A stretch of DNA of 64,000 bases from Pseudomonas sediminis (GCF_002741105.1 NZ_NIQU01000003.1:62001-126000), one strand, 5' to 3'; shown: positions 18,158 to 27,058, numbered from the stretch's first letter. Notes: generated by a model not told the origin, from the letters alone. Numbers and translations: made by a program.

Positions 18158-18187
18158 GACGAACGTCCCTTGATGGATACGTTCGTC
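18158..18187 (-). promoter_or_regulatory. Hairpin over the ribosome-binding site of the methyltransferase gene
   Basis: Perfect nine-base inverted repeat (GACGAACGT at 18158-18166, ACGTTCGTC at 18179-18187) with a 12-base loop. On the transcript the stem ends directly at the AUG, and the AAGGG ribosome site is in the loop and runs into the stem. The loop/stem edge AAGGGACGU resembles the RsmA/CsrA motif. Translational control is inferred. Confidence 0.5.
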
Positions 18188-18226
18188 ACCCTAAACAGCA
18201 GGGCATCAAGGCCACGTCAAAGGGGC

Positions 18227-18242
18227 GTGAAAATTTCGTCAA
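18227..18242 (-). promoter_or_regulatory. Putative ColR box upstream of methyltransferase-inaA-dgkA
   Basis: Minus strand TTGACGAAATTTTCAC, which differs at only two central bases from the box before the LtaS-like gene (20199-20214). It overlaps the end of colS and lies about 70 bases before the methyltransferase start. Confidence 0.5.
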
Positions 18243-19507
18243 GCGCCGTTGTTCAGTGTCACCCGGAAGCGTGTATGACCCGGTTCGCTCTGCAGGCTGA
18301 CCTGCCAGCCCTGTTTGGCACAGATGCGTTTGACCAGCGACAGTCCCAGGCCTAACCCTTCGCCACGTGCCTGGGAGCCGCGAACGAAGGGCTGGAAGAT
18401 GCGCTCGTGCTGTTCGGCAGGAATGCCGGCACCGCTGTCTTCGATACGGAAGGCGCACTGTTCGAGGGTCAGACGCACACCGCCGCGCTCGGTGTAGTGC
18501 AGGGCGTTGCGCAGCAGGTTGGCCATCACCGTGCCGAGAAAGGTGGCGTTGTACCGGCCGTCGTCCTGGCCTTCCACGATCAATTGGAATTCCAGACCCT
18601 TCTCCTTCATCAAGGCGCCCCAGCGGCTTGCTTGCTCATGGGCGATGCTGGCGAGCGTACGGTCGCCGCCGAAGGCCGCCTCGTTGCTCTTGTCCCGCGC
18701 CAGTTGCAGGAAGGTCTGCACCAGCTCGCGCATTTCCTCGCTGGCGCGAGCGATGCGCGCCACCTGGTCCTTCTCGCGCGGTCCCAGGGGCGCCTCGGCA
18801 AGCAGTTCGCAGGAGGTGGCGATGACCATCAGCGGTGTACGCAGTTCGTGGCTGACGTCGCTGGTGAAGAGTCGCTCGCGCTCCAGGGACTGACGCACCT
18901 GGCCTAGGGTGCTGTCGAAGGCCGCGGCCAACTGGCCGATCTCATCATCTGGGTAGTCCGGTGCCAAGGGCGGCGCCAGCGGGTGCAACTGGTCGCGATG
19001 GCGCACCTGCTGGGCCAGACGGCTGACTGGCGCCATGACCTTGCGCGCCATCATCAGCCCCAGGCCCCAGGCGGCCACCACAGTCAGCAGGAAACCGGCC
19101 AGCACCACGTTGAACAGGGCATTCTCGCGGGCTTCGAACTCCTGCTGTTCCTGCACCAGCATGTAGGTTTCGCCGTTGATTCTCTGCACGTAGACGTAGA
19201 ACGCCTCGTCGCCGCTGACCACTTCGTTGAAGCCTTCCTGCAGGCCGGTGTACTGCTCGGGAATCAGGTACTGATCGTGGTAGGAGGAGAAGAACTGCGT
19301 GCTGCTGTCCAGGCGCGGAGGGCGGCCCTGACGGATGTCTTCGTTGAGCGTTTCGCCCAGCTCGCGGCTCATTTCCTGGGAAACCAGGTGCTCTTCGATA
19401 AAATGCACCACGCCGACGATGCTCAGCGAGAACAGACCGCTGACCATGGCCGTCATCAATACGAAGGCGATCAGAATCCGCCGTTCGAAAGGCTGTTTAG
19501 ACGGCAT
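18239..19507 (-). CDS. colS: Sensor histidine kinase ColS
   Basis: 422-residue inner-membrane kinase. Two membrane helices (about 12-35 and 145-170) enclose a periplasmic sensor of roughly 110 residues that contains EQQE near its end, an ExxE motif like the one reported to bind iron or zinc in P. putida ColS. HAMP, HisKA (VSHELRTPLMVIATSCELL) and HATPase (NLLRNALHYTE, EDSGAGIP, GLGLGLSLVKRI) follow. The ATG at 19507 overlaps the colR stop by 11 bases, replacing a longer frame. It phosphorylates ColR, which controls envelope and metal-tolerance genes. Confidence 0.9.
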   Translation of the reverse strand: MPSKQPFERRILIAFVLMTAMVSGLFSLSIVGVVHFIEEHLVSQEMSRELGETLNEDIRQGRPPRLDSSTQFFSSYHDQYLIPEQYTGLQEGFNEVVSGDEAFYVYVQRINGETYMLVQEQQEFEARENALFNVVLAGFLLTVVAAWGLGLMMARKVMAPVSRLAQQVRHRDQLHPLAPPLAPDYPDDEIGQLAAAFDSTLGQVRQSLERERLFTSDVSHELRTPLMVIATSCELLAEAPLGPREKDQVARIARASEEMRELVQTFLQLARDKSNEAAFGGDRTLASIAHEQASRWGALMKEKGLEFQLIVEGQDDGRYNATFLGTVMANLLRNALHYTERGGVRLTLEQCAFRIEDSGAGIPAEQHERIFQPFVRGSQARGEGLGLGLSLVKRICAKQGWQVSLQSEPGHTRFRVTLNNGA

Positions 19508-20180
19508 CTGCGCTCTCCGCCAGGCGATAACCGACGCCATGGATGGTGTGGAGTAAGGGCGTGGGGAAGGGCTTGTCGAGTACCTGGCGCAGTTGGTGGA
19601 TGTGGCTGCGCAGGCTGTCGCTGTCCGGGCAGTCGTCGCCCCACAGCGATTCTTCCAGCGCCTCGCGGCGCACTACCGCTGGGCTGCGCTGCATGAGGAT
19701 GGCCAGCAGTTTGAGGCCCAGCGGATTGAGCTTGAGCGGCTGGCCGGCGCGGCTGACATGCAGGGTGTCGAGGTCGTAGCTGAGGTCGGCGACTTGCAGC
19801 TGGCGTTTGCGGCTGCCACGGCTGCGGCGCAGGATCGCCTCGATGCGTGCCACCAGCTCGGACAGTGCGAAGGGCTTGATCAGGTAGTCGTCGGCGCCGG
19901 CATTGAGACCCTGCAGGCGGTCATCGAGGGCATCGCGCGCGGTCAGCATGAGGATGGGAACCTCGCTGCGGCCATCCTCGCGCAGGCGCTTGCATACCTG
20001 ATAGCCGTCGATGCCGGGCAGCATAATGTCCAGCACGATCAGGTCGTAATGACCGCTGCTGGCCAGGTGCAGACCGCTCAGGCCGTCCTGCGCGCAGTCG
20101 ACGGAAAAGCCCTTGAGCTGTAGGTAGTCGAGCACGTTGGCGAGGATGTCTCGGTTGTCTTCGATGACCAGAATGCGCAT
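19497..20180 (-). CDS. colR: Response regulator ColR (OmpR family)
   Basis: 227 residues: receiver domain with Asp51 in DLIVLDIMLPGIDGYQ and Lys in DDYLIKPFALSEL, then a winged-helix DNA-binding domain (KLNPLGLKLLAILMQRSP, SLRSHIHQLRQVLDKPF, HTIHGVGYRLA). The sequence agrees closely with my memory of Pseudomonas ColR, and the downstream colS-methyltransferase-inaA order is the same. ColR controls membrane-lipid and LPS-related genes and tolerance to zinc and phenol. It is divergent from the LtaS-like operon, with a good ColR box between them. Confidence 0.92.
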   Translation of the reverse strand: MRILVIEDNRDILANVLDYLQLKGFSVDCAQDGLSGLHLASSGHYDLIVLDIMLPGIDGYQVCKRLREDGRSEVPILMLTARDALDDRLQGLNAGADDYLIKPFALSELVARIEAILRRSRGSRKRQLQVADLSYDLDTLHVSRAGQPLKLNPLGLKLLAILMQRSPAVVRREALEESLWGDDCPDSDSLRSHIHQLRQVLDKPFPTPLLHTIHGVGYRLAESADAV

Positions 20181-20198
20181 CGCGAGTAATTCCTGGGT

Positions 20199-20214
20199 TT
20201 GACGATTTTTTCAC
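20199..20214 (+). promoter_or_regulatory. Putative ColR box before the LtaS-like operon
   Basis: TTGACGATTTTTTCAC fits the ColR consensus I recall from P. putida (YYNASNNY followed by TTTTTCAC) at every position. It lies between the divergent colR and LtaS-like genes, 70 bases before the latter's start. Confidence 0.6.
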
Positions 20215-20283
20215 ACGGCTTTGACGAGCGGCTCACGGCTCGCCTCGCAGACTGCGGCACGTTCATCCTACAAGGATCATACG

Positions 20284-22242
20284 ATGCCTCGGCTTCAATA
20301 CGCGCAACTTCGTTATCTGTCGATCATTCTGCTGGCCTGGCTGGCCGTTTTCTTCCTCACCCGCAGCACGTTGCTACTCAGCCACCTGAGCGATGCCGGC
20401 GTGACCTTGCCAGCGCTGTTCGGGTTGTATGGGGTGGGGCTGGTCTACGACCTGAGCTTCCTGGTCTACGCCGCCGTACCGCTAGCGCTTTACCTGCTGC
20501 TGTGCCCGGCCTGGTTATGGCAGCGTCGTTGGCATCAACGCCTGCTGGTCGCCCTGGTGGCCATTAGCCTGTTCGCGATGTTCTTTACTGCGGTGGCCGA
20601 ATGGCTGTTCTGGGACGAGTTCGGCGTGCGTTTCAACTTCATCGCCGTGGACTACCTCGTCTATTCCAAGGAGGTGGTGAACAACATCCTCGAGTCCTAC
20701 CCGGTCTATCCCTTGCTGGCACTGCTCGCGGCACTGGCCATCGGCCTGACCCTGGCACTACGGCGACCACTGCGCGCGGCCTTGCAGGCGCCGCGCCTGC
20801 CCCGGCTGGAGGCGGCCTATGCACTGGTCATGCTGGCACTGCTGACAGGCTTGTGCAGCGGCCTGGTGGGGCAGGACGCACCGCGGGGGCTGGGCGGCAA
20901 CACCTACCAGCGTGAACTGGCGAGCAACGGCCCGTACCAGTTCTTCGCCGCGTTTCGTAACAACGAGCTGGATTACCAGCAGTTCTACGCCACCCTGCCT
21001 GATGCCGCGGTGGCCGAGCAACTGCGCGCCGAGGTGGCCGAACCCAACGCCCGCTTCATTGGTAGCGATCCGCAGGACATTCGCCGGGTGATCGATAACC
21101 CTGGGCAGCCGCGCAAGCTCAATGTGGTACTGGTCACCATCGAAAGCCTCAGCGCCAAGTACCTGGGCAGTTTTGGTGATAAGCGTGGTCTGACCCCGAA
21201 TCTCGACGAGCTGCGCAAGCACAGCCTGACCTTCACTAATTTCTACGCCACGGGTACGCGCACCGACCGCGGGCTGGAGGCGCTGACCCTGTCGGTACCG
21301 CCGACCCCGGGGCGCTCCATCGTCAAACGTATCGGCCGAGAATCCGGCTATGCCAGCCTCGGCCAGCAGCTTGGCGCACAGGGTTACGACAGCGTCTTCG
21401 TCTATGGCGGTCGTGGCTACTTCGACAACATGAACGCCTTCTTCGGCGGTAACGGCTACCGCATCGTCGATCAGAGCAGCGTCGACGAGGCCGAGATGAG
21501 CTTCCAGAACGCCTGGGGCATGGCCGACGAGGACCTTTACCATCAGGCGCTGAAGGTGGCCGATAGCGACCATGCAGCCGGCAAACCGTTCTTCCTGCAA
21601 TTGATGACCACCTCCAACCACCGGCCCTACACCTATCCGGATGGGCGCATCGACATTGCCTCCGGTGATGGGCGTGAAGGGGCGGTGAAATACACCGACT
21701 ACGCCATCGGTCAGTTCCTCGCCAAAGCGCGTAGCAAGCCTTGGTTCGACAACACGCTGTTCGTCTTCGTCGCTGACCACACTGCAGGCAGTGCCGGGCA
21801 GGAAGACCTGCCGGTGGCCAACTACCACATCCCGCTGTTCGTCTACGCGCCGAAACACATCAAGCCTGCCGAGTACGCCGACGTGGCCAGCCAGATCGAC
21901 GTGGCGCCGACGCTGCTTGGGCTGCTCAACCTGGACTACGTCTCTACCTTCTTCGGCCGCAACCTGTTGCGTGCCGACCATGCACAGGGTCGAGCGCTGC
22001 TCGGCAATTACCAGCACCTGGGCCTGTTCGACGGGCAGAACCTGGCGATTCTCAGCCCGCGCCAGGGCATGCGCCGCCACGACGATGCCTTGGGCCTGAG
22101 TCAGGAGTGGCGGGTGGATGGCAGCGATCCGTTGCTGCGTCGCGACATCGCCTACTACCAGGGCGCCAGTCACGCCTTCGGCAAGCGACTGATTGCCTGG
22201 CAGCCCGATGATCAACCGAGCCAGCAACTCAGCCAGCGCTAA
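20284..22242 (+). CDS. LTA synthase-like sulfatase-family membrane protein
   Basis: 652 residues: five membrane helices in the first 195 residues, then a periplasmic alkaline-phosphatase/sulfatase-type domain. Metal and nucleophile sites resemble LtaS: Glu287 in VTIESLS, Thr327 in TGTRTDRGLEA and Asp498-His499 in VADHTAG. In Gram-positives LtaS builds lipoteichoic acid from phosphatidylglycerol; Gram-negative relatives such as OpgB transfer phosphoglycerol to glucans. The real acceptor here is unknown. The ATG at 20284 after AAGGA replaces a longer frame. First of a four-gene unit, with a ColR box upstream. Confidence 0.9.
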   Translation: MPRLQYAQLRYLSIILLAWLAVFFLTRSTLLLSHLSDAGVTLPALFGLYGVGLVYDLSFLVYAAVPLALYLLLCPAWLWQRRWHQRLLVALVAISLFAMFFTAVAEWLFWDEFGVRFNFIAVDYLVYSKEVVNNILESYPVYPLLALLAALAIGLTLALRRPLRAALQAPRLPRLEAAYALVMLALLTGLCSGLVGQDAPRGLGGNTYQRELASNGPYQFFAAFRNNELDYQQFYATLPDAAVAEQLRAEVAEPNARFIGSDPQDIRRVIDNPGQPRKLNVVLVTIESLSAKYLGSFGDKRGLTPNLDELRKHSLTFTNFYATGTRTDRGLEALTLSVPPTPGRSIVKRIGRESGYASLGQQLGAQGYDSVFVYGGRGYFDNMNAFFGGNGYRIVDQSSVDEAEMSFQNAWGMADEDLYHQALKVADSDHAAGKPFFLQLMTTSNHRPYTYPDGRIDIASGDGREGAVKYTDYAIGQFLAKARSKPWFDNTLFVFVADHTAGSAGQEDLPVANYHIPLFVYAPKHIKPAEYADVASQIDVAPTLLGLLNLDYVSTFFGRNLLRADHAQGRALLGNYQHLGLFDGQNLAILSPRQGMRRHDDALGLSQEWRVDGSDPLLRRDIAYYQGASHAFGKRLIAWQPDDQPSQQLSQR

Positions 22243-22251
22243 GGAACGATC

Positions 22252-22977
22252 ATGCCGTCTCGTTATTTCGATTTTCGTCTGGCGCTGGGTATTCCACTGC
22301 TGCTGATGGTGTTGCTGCTGGTGATCGACCCCAGCCCTGTGGATTTCGCCCTCGCTCATCTGTTCTACGAGCCCGGTCAGGGGTTCATCGGGCGCAGCAG
22401 TTTCTGGCTCGAAGACATCCTGCATGACCGCGCCAAGCAGGCGGTGATCGTGCTGGGTGTGCTGGCCATCGCCGGCTTTGTGCTCAGCCTGCTGCCGACG
22501 CGCTTGCGCGCCTGGCGCCGTCAGCTCGGTTATCTGGTGTTGGCATTGGGCCTGTCGACCTCGGTGGTTACGCCGCTGAAGACGCTGACCGGCATGCATT
22601 GCCCCTGGAGCCTGAACGAGTTCGGTGGCCAGGAGCAGTTCACGCCGCTGCTCGCCGAACGCACGCCCACAGCCAATCCCGGGCGTTGCTGGCCAGGCGG
22701 ACATGCCTCGGCCGGGTTCTCGTTGCTGGCGCTGTTTTTCGTGCTGCGCGACCGCCGCCCACGTGCTGCGCGCATCGCGCTGGGTGTCGCGCTGGGACTG
22801 GGCTCGCTGTTCTCCCTGGGGCGCATGTTGCAGGGCGCGCATTTTCTTTCGCACAACCTGTGGACGCTGCTGATCGACTGGGTGATCTGCGTGCTGACCT
22901 ATCGCTGGCTACTTTACCGCGCCCCGCTGGCGTGGCGTCCGTCTCAAGAAACCGTCTGGGGAGAAACCTGCCGATGA
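22252..22977 (+). CDS. PAP2 family lipid phosphatase
   Basis: 241 residues, about six membrane helices. The phosphatase motifs are KTLTGMHCPWSL (a variant of motif 1), GGHASAGFSLLAL (motif 2) and SLGRMLQGAHFLSHNLW (motif 3 with catalytic His). Members dephosphorylate phosphatidate-like lipids or undecaprenyl diphosphate, or act on lipid A. It follows the LtaS-like gene by nine bases with an AAGGAA site and overlaps the next gene by four bases, so it belongs to that operon. The product of the LtaS step could be its substrate; this is inference. Confidence 0.9.
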   Translation: MPSRYFDFRLALGIPLLLMVLLLVIDPSPVDFALAHLFYEPGQGFIGRSSFWLEDILHDRAKQAVIVLGVLAIAGFVLSLLPTRLRAWRRQLGYLVLALGLSTSVVTPLKTLTGMHCPWSLNEFGGQEQFTPLLAERTPTANPGRCWPGGHASAGFSLLALFFVLRDRRPRAARIALGVALGLGSLFSLGRMLQGAHFLSHNLWTLLIDWVICVLTYRWLLYRAPLAWRPSQETVWGETCR

Positions 22978-23654
22978 ACAGAATCGTACAGGGTCTGCGC
23001 CTGGCGCTGGCCGCACTGGTGTTCGCAGGCGCATTACTGGCGCTGCCGCTGAGCATGGCCTGGGGAGCGACGACCTCTCCGGTACCTGTGCAGGACGTAC
23101 GCCCAGCCAACTGGGCGCAAGCCTTGGATACCCGTATCAACCTCTATCGCATGACGCCCGATCTGTACCGCAGTGCGCTGCCAACGGCGAAAGATTGGCC
23201 GCAACTGCAGGCGCTCGGTATTGCCACGGTGATCAATTTCTACCAGCAGGGCGACGATCAATGGCTGGTTGACCCGCGCGTCCAGCAGGTTCATCTGCCG
23301 CTACGCACGGACCGTATCGACGACACCGACGTCATCGAGGTGCTACGCAGCATCCGCCAGGCACAGGGGCGCGGCACGGTGCTGATTCACTGTAAGCATG
23401 GGCAAAATCGCACCGGGTTGATCGCCGCGTTGTATCGCGTCATCTATCAAAACTGGAGCAAGGAACAGGCCCTGGCAGAGATGGCCGGCGGCGGCTTCGG
23501 TGGCGAGGAGCGTATGGGCGACGCCGAACGTTATCTGCGTGACGCCGATATTCCAGCGTTGCGTGAGGCCCTGGCCACTGGCGCCTGCAGCACCAGCCCC
23601 TGGGCGATGTGTGCGCTCAAGGATCGGTTGCTGGGTGTGATCGAAGGAGCATAA
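22974..23654 (+). CDS. Exported dual-specificity/tyrosine-type phosphatase
   Basis: 226 residues. The N-terminus is a membrane or signal segment (LRLALAALVFAGALLALPLSMAWG), so the catalytic part is probably periplasmic. The CX5R active site is HCKHGQNRTG with Cys140 and Arg146, preceded by a general-acid region (LPLRTDRIDDTD). Such enzymes dephosphorylate tyrosine, inositol phosphate or other phosphates; the export signal argues for an envelope phosphate rather than a cytosolic phosphoprotein. The ATG overlaps the PAP2 stop (ATGA), and four bases separate it from the lipoprotein gene. Confidence 0.9.
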   Translation: MNRIVQGLRLALAALVFAGALLALPLSMAWGATTSPVPVQDVRPANWAQALDTRINLYRMTPDLYRSALPTAKDWPQLQALGIATVINFYQQGDDQWLVDPRVQQVHLPLRTDRIDDTDVIEVLRSIRQAQGRGTVLIHCKHGQNRTGLIAALYRVIYQNWSKEQALAEMAGGGFGGEERMGDAERYLRDADIPALREALATGACSTSPWAMCALKDRLLGVIEGA

Positions 23655-23658
23655 CGCC

Positions 23659-24009
23659 ATGCGCTTCTCTCACGTGCTGGTCTGCGTGCTCGCGCTAGTG
23701 AGCCTGTTCGGTTGCCAGAGCCTGCGCGAACAGATGTTGGCGGCCAATTATCCACCGGCCTTCGTCGACGGTTTCGAGGCCGGCTGCAGTAGCGGGCGTT
23801 CGGCAGTCGGACCTTTGGGACGATTCGACAAGGACGTATCACGCTATATGGCCGAGCCGCTCTACACCCAGGGCTGGGATGACGGGTTTCGCCAGTGTGA
23901 GGACGTGCAGCGCATTGATGACTGGCAGGCGCGAAGAGAGGAGCACTGGCGCGACGATGAATGGCGCCAGCATGTCGACCAGGCGATGGCCAAAGCGCTG
24001 CGGCGCTAG
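23659..24009 (+). CDS. Lipoprotein of unknown function
   Basis: 116 residues with a signal peptide and lipobox (LVSLFGCQS, Cys near 21). The rest has paired motifs around charged and aromatic residues (FVDGFEAGCSSGRSAVG, YTQGWDDGFRQCE) that look like a short internal repeat. I do not recognise the family. GAAGGAG precedes the ATG, and it closes the LtaS-like/PAP2/phosphatase operon, so its role is likely connected with that envelope modification. Confidence 0.82.
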   Translation: MRFSHVLVCVLALVSLFGCQSLREQMLAANYPPAFVDGFEAGCSSGRSAVGPLGRFDKDVSRYMAEPLYTQGWDDGFRQCEDVQRIDDWQARREEHWRDDEWRQHVDQAMAKALRR

Positions 24010-24027
24010 ATTTTTCGCTTTTCCTTA

Positions 24028-24054
24028 TAAAGTGCGCGGAAATAGCGCCGATAG
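24028..24054 (+). promoter_or_regulatory. Sigma-28 (FliA) promoter of the chemoreceptor gene
   Basis: TAAAGTGC at 24028-24035 and GCCGATAG at 24047-24054 with an 11-base gap agree with the flagellar sigma consensus (TAAAGTTT, 11 bases, GCCGATAA). It lies about 90 bases before the start codon. Confidence 0.85.
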
Positions 24055-24143
24055 CACGATGGGATCGGCGCAATCTCACCCGATTCCTAGCCAGGTATGG
24101 CCAGGGATGACTCGATTTCTGCGCGCAAAAGGAGTTTCACGAC

Positions 24144-25769
24144 ATGTCGCTGCGTAATCTTTCAATCGCTCCACGGGCTGCTTTGGGGTTCGGCCTGGTG
24201 GCTTTGCTGGTGTTGCTGCTCGGTTCATTTTCACTGTTCCAGATGACCGAGATGCGCAAGCAGTCGGAGGCTGTCGATCAGGATTGGCTGCCAAGCGTGA
24301 TGGCACTGGGCGAGGTCAGCCAGGACATACTGCGCCTGCGTGCCGTGACGCTACGGCTGATGCTCAACCGCGAGCCGGAGGAGCTAAAGCGCAATCTTCG
24401 CTTGGCAGATGATCTGCGCAATGCGCTCAGTACAGCCGATTCATCCTACGAAAAGCTGATTTCCAGCAGCGATGAGAGAGGCCTTTATGAAGGCTTTCGC
24501 CGCGCCGAAGCGGCCTACTTGCAGGAGCAAGGCAAGATCGTCGCCTTCGTCAGCCAGGGCAATTTCGACGATGCCATTGTCGTCTCTCGTGGCACGCTCA
24601 ATCAGCATGCCGATGAAATGACCCGTGCGTTACGCGATCTGTCCGAGCTGAACCGCCAGGGCGCTACCGAGGCGGCTCGCGAAGCCGGGCAGGTGTTCGA
24701 TTCGGCGCGTACCTGGGTGGTGGTGATGATGGCGCTGGCGGCGCTGGCTACCGTGGTTTTGGCATTGTTACTGACCCGCAGTATCGTCGCGCCGCTGACG
24801 GAAGCGGTGCGCCTGGCCGAGGTAGTGGCGTCGGGTGATCTGTCCCAGAATATCCACGTCGAAGGTCGCGACGAGCCTGCACAGTTGCTCAATGCGCTAA
24901 AAAGCATGCAGCAGAGCCTGCGTAGCACCATTCAGAGCATTTCCGATTCGTCCAACCAACTGGCTTCGGCATCCGAGGAACTGCACGCGGTGACCGAGGA
25001 CTCCACCCGCGGCCTGCATCAGCAGAACACCGAGATCGAGCAGGCCGCTACTGCGGTGAACGAGATGACGGCGGCGGTGGAGGAGGTCGCGCGCAACGCG
25101 GTCAGCACGTCCGAGGCGTCGCGCGAGTCGAACGTCACTGCGCAGCAAGGACGTGAGCAGGTGCGCCAGACCGTCGACTCCATTGGTCAACTGGCAGCTG
25201 ATGTCACCAGCACCTCGGGTGAGGTCGAGCAATTGGCCGAGCGTGTGCACGAGATCAGCAAGGTGCTCGACGTGATTCGCTCTATCGCCGAGCAGACCAA
25301 CTTGCTGGCGCTCAATGCTGCTATCGAGGCCGCGCGGGCTGGCGACGCCGGTCGCGGTTTCGCCGTGGTTGCCGACGAGGTGAGGGCGCTTGCGCATCGC
25401 ACTCAGCAATCCACCCAGGAAATCGAGCAGATGATCGGCGGCATCCAGAGCGGTACGGATCGTGCCGTCAGCGCCATGCAGAGCAGCAACGGCCGCGCCC
25501 GTTCCACGTTGGAAGTGGCACAGGCCGCCGGTGTTGCGCTGGAGCAGATCACCCAGGCGATTTCCTCGATCAACGAGCGCAACCTAGTGATCGCCAGTGC
25601 GTCGGAGGAGCAGGCGCAGGTGGCCCGCGAGGTGGATCGCAACCTGGTCAACATTCGCGATCTGTCGATGCAGACCTCGGCGGGGGCCAACCAGACCAAC
25701 GCGGCGAGTCAGGAACTCTCACGCCTGGCGGTCGATTTGAACAATCTGGTGGCGCGCTTCAAGGTCTGA
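24144..25769 (+). CDS. Methyl-accepting chemotaxis protein, four-helix-bundle sensor
   Basis: 541-residue transmembrane chemoreceptor. Membrane helices lie near 11-33 and 190-212, with an all-helical periplasmic domain of about 155 residues of the 4HB type between them. A HAMP linker and the signalling domain with the conserved hairpin tip ([31 protein letters not shown]) follow. It is monocistronic behind a FliA promoter and next to fabB, as for the receptor PA1608 of P. aeruginosa (from memory). The ligand is unknown. Confidence 0.93.
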   Translation: MSLRNLSIAPRAALGFGLVALLVLLLGSFSLFQMTEMRKQSEAVDQDWLPSVMALGEVSQDILRLRAVTLRLMLNREPEELKRNLRLADDLRNALSTADSSYEKLISSSDERGLYEGFRRAEAAYLQEQGKIVAFVSQGNFDDAIVVSRGTLNQHADEMTRALRDLSELNRQGATEAAREAGQVFDSARTWVVVMMALAALATVVLALLLTRSIVAPLTEAVRLAEVVASGDLSQNIHVEGRDEPAQLLNALKSMQQSLRSTIQSISDSSNQLASASEELHAVTEDSTRGLHQQNTEIEQAATAVNEMTAAVEEVARNAVSTSEASRESNVTAQQGREQVRQTVDSIGQLAADVTSTSGEVEQLAERVHEISKVLDVIRSIAEQTNLLALNAAIEAARAGDAGRGFAVVADEVRALAHRTQQSTQEIEQMIGGIQSGTDRAVSAMQSSNGRARSTLEVAQAAGVALEQITQAISSINERNLVIASASEEQAQVAREVDRNLVNIRDLSMQTSAGANQTNAASQELSRLAVDLNNLVARFKV

Positions 25770-25785
25770 GGAGTGCCAGAAACGA

Positions 25786-25812
25786 AAACGGCGCCAGAAG
25801 GCGCCGTTTCTT
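25786..25812. terminator. Bidirectional terminator between chemoreceptor and fabB
   Basis: Ten-base stem (AAACGGCGCC / GGCGCCGTTT) with an AGAA loop. T-rich flanks occur on both strands, which suits the convergent genes. Confidence 0.88.
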
Positions 25813-25826
25813 TACCGCAGTAGCAG

Positions 25827-27047
25827 TTACTTGCCGGCCCAGCGCTTGAGCACCAGGGTGGCGTTGGTGCCACCGAAGCCGAAGCTGTTGCTCATCACGG
25901 TATCGAGCTTGGCGTTCTCGACGGTGCTGAGCTGGATCGGCATATCAGCGACTTCCGGGTCGAGCTCGTCGATGTTGGCCGACGCGGCGATGAAGTTACC
26001 TTCCATCATCAGCATGCAGTAGATCGCTTCCTGCACGCCGGCAGCGCCGAGGCTGTGGCCGGACAGGCTCTTGGTCGAGCTGATGGCCGGGGCCTTGTCG
26101 CCGAACACGGCGCGCACGCCTTTGATTTCCGCCACGTCGCCAACTGGCGTCGAAGTGCCGTGGGTGTTCAGGTAGTCGATCGGGGTATCGACGGTGGCCA
26201 GCGCCTGCTGCATGCAGCGGATCGCGCCTTCACCGCTCGGGGCGACCATGTCGTAGCCGTCGGAGGTCGCGCCGTAGCCGACGATTTCCGCGTAGATCTT
26301 GGCGCCGCGGGCCAGAGCGTGTTCCAGCTCCTCGACCACGACCATGCCGCCGCCGCCGGCGATGACGAAACCGTCACGCTTGGCGTCGTAGGCGCGCGAG
26401 GCTTTTTCCGGGGTTTCGTTGTACTGGGTGGAGAGGGCACCCATGGCGTCGAACAGGCAGCTCTGGCTCCAATGTTCTTCTTCACCGCCGCCGGCGAAGA
26501 CCACGTCCTGCTTGCCCAGCTGGATCTGCTCCATGGCCTGGCCGATGCAATGCGCACTGGTGGCGCAGGCCGAGGAGATGGAGAAGTTGACGCCCTTGAT
26601 CTTGAACGGAGTCGCCAGGCACGCCGATACGGTGCTGCCCATGGTGCGGGTCACGCGGTATGGGCCGATGCGCTTGACGCCTTTCTCGCGCAGGGTATCG
26701 ATGGCTTCCATCTGGTTGACGGTGGAGGCACCACCGGAACCGGCGATCAGGCCGGTACGCGGGTTGGAAATCTGCTCTTCGCTGAGGCCGGAATCCTTGA
26801 TCGCCTGTTCCATCGACAGATAGGCATAAGCCGCAGCATCTCCCATGAAACGGAACAGTTTGCGGTCGATCATTTCTTCCAGGTTCAGGTTGACCGAACC
26901 GGAGACATGACTGCGCAGGCCCATTTCGGCGTACGAGGGGTTGAAGCGGATGCCTGATTTGCCCGCGCGAAGGCTGCCGGCAACGGCTTCTTTGTCATTG
27001 CCCAGGCAGGAAACGATGCCCAGACCGGTGATCACTACACGACGCAT
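25827..27047 (-). CDS. fabB: Beta-ketoacyl-ACP synthase I
   Basis: 406-residue condensing enzyme that elongates acyl-ACP and is specifically needed for unsaturated fatty acid synthesis. The catalytic triad is Cys161 (SSACATSAH), His296 ([11 protein letters not shown]) and His331 ([10 protein letters not shown]). The ATG at 27047 follows AAGGA; two extra residues from an upstream TTG are unlikely. It lies 11 bases after the fabA stop, the classical fabAB operon in which FabA isomerises trans-2- to cis-3-decenoyl-ACP and FabB extends it. Confidence 0.98.
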   Translation of the reverse strand: MRRVVITGLGIVSCLGNDKEAVAGSLRAGKSGIRFNPSYAEMGLRSHVSGSVNLNLEEMIDRKLFRFMGDAAAYAYLSMEQAIKDSGLSEEQISNPRTGLIAGSGGASTVNQMEAIDTLREKGVKRIGPYRVTRTMGSTVSACLATPFKIKGVNFSISSACATSAHCIGQAMEQIQLGKQDVVFAGGGEEEHWSQSCLFDAMGALSTQYNETPEKASRAYDAKRDGFVIAGGGGMVVVEELEHALARGAKIYAEIVGYGATSDGYDMVAPSGEGAIRCMQQALATVDTPIDYLNTHGTSTPVGDVAEIKGVRAVFGDKAPAISSTKSLSGHSLGAAGVQEAIYCMLMMEGNFIAASANIDELDPEVADMPIQLSTVENAKLDTVMSNSFGFGGTNATLVLKRWAGK

Positions 27048-27058
27048 GTGCAAGTCCT

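Noticed and set aside
20758..22854. 698-codon frame antisense to the LtaS-like and PAP2 genes
   Set aside because: The opposite strand has intact catalytic motifs in two genes; the antisense frame has none.
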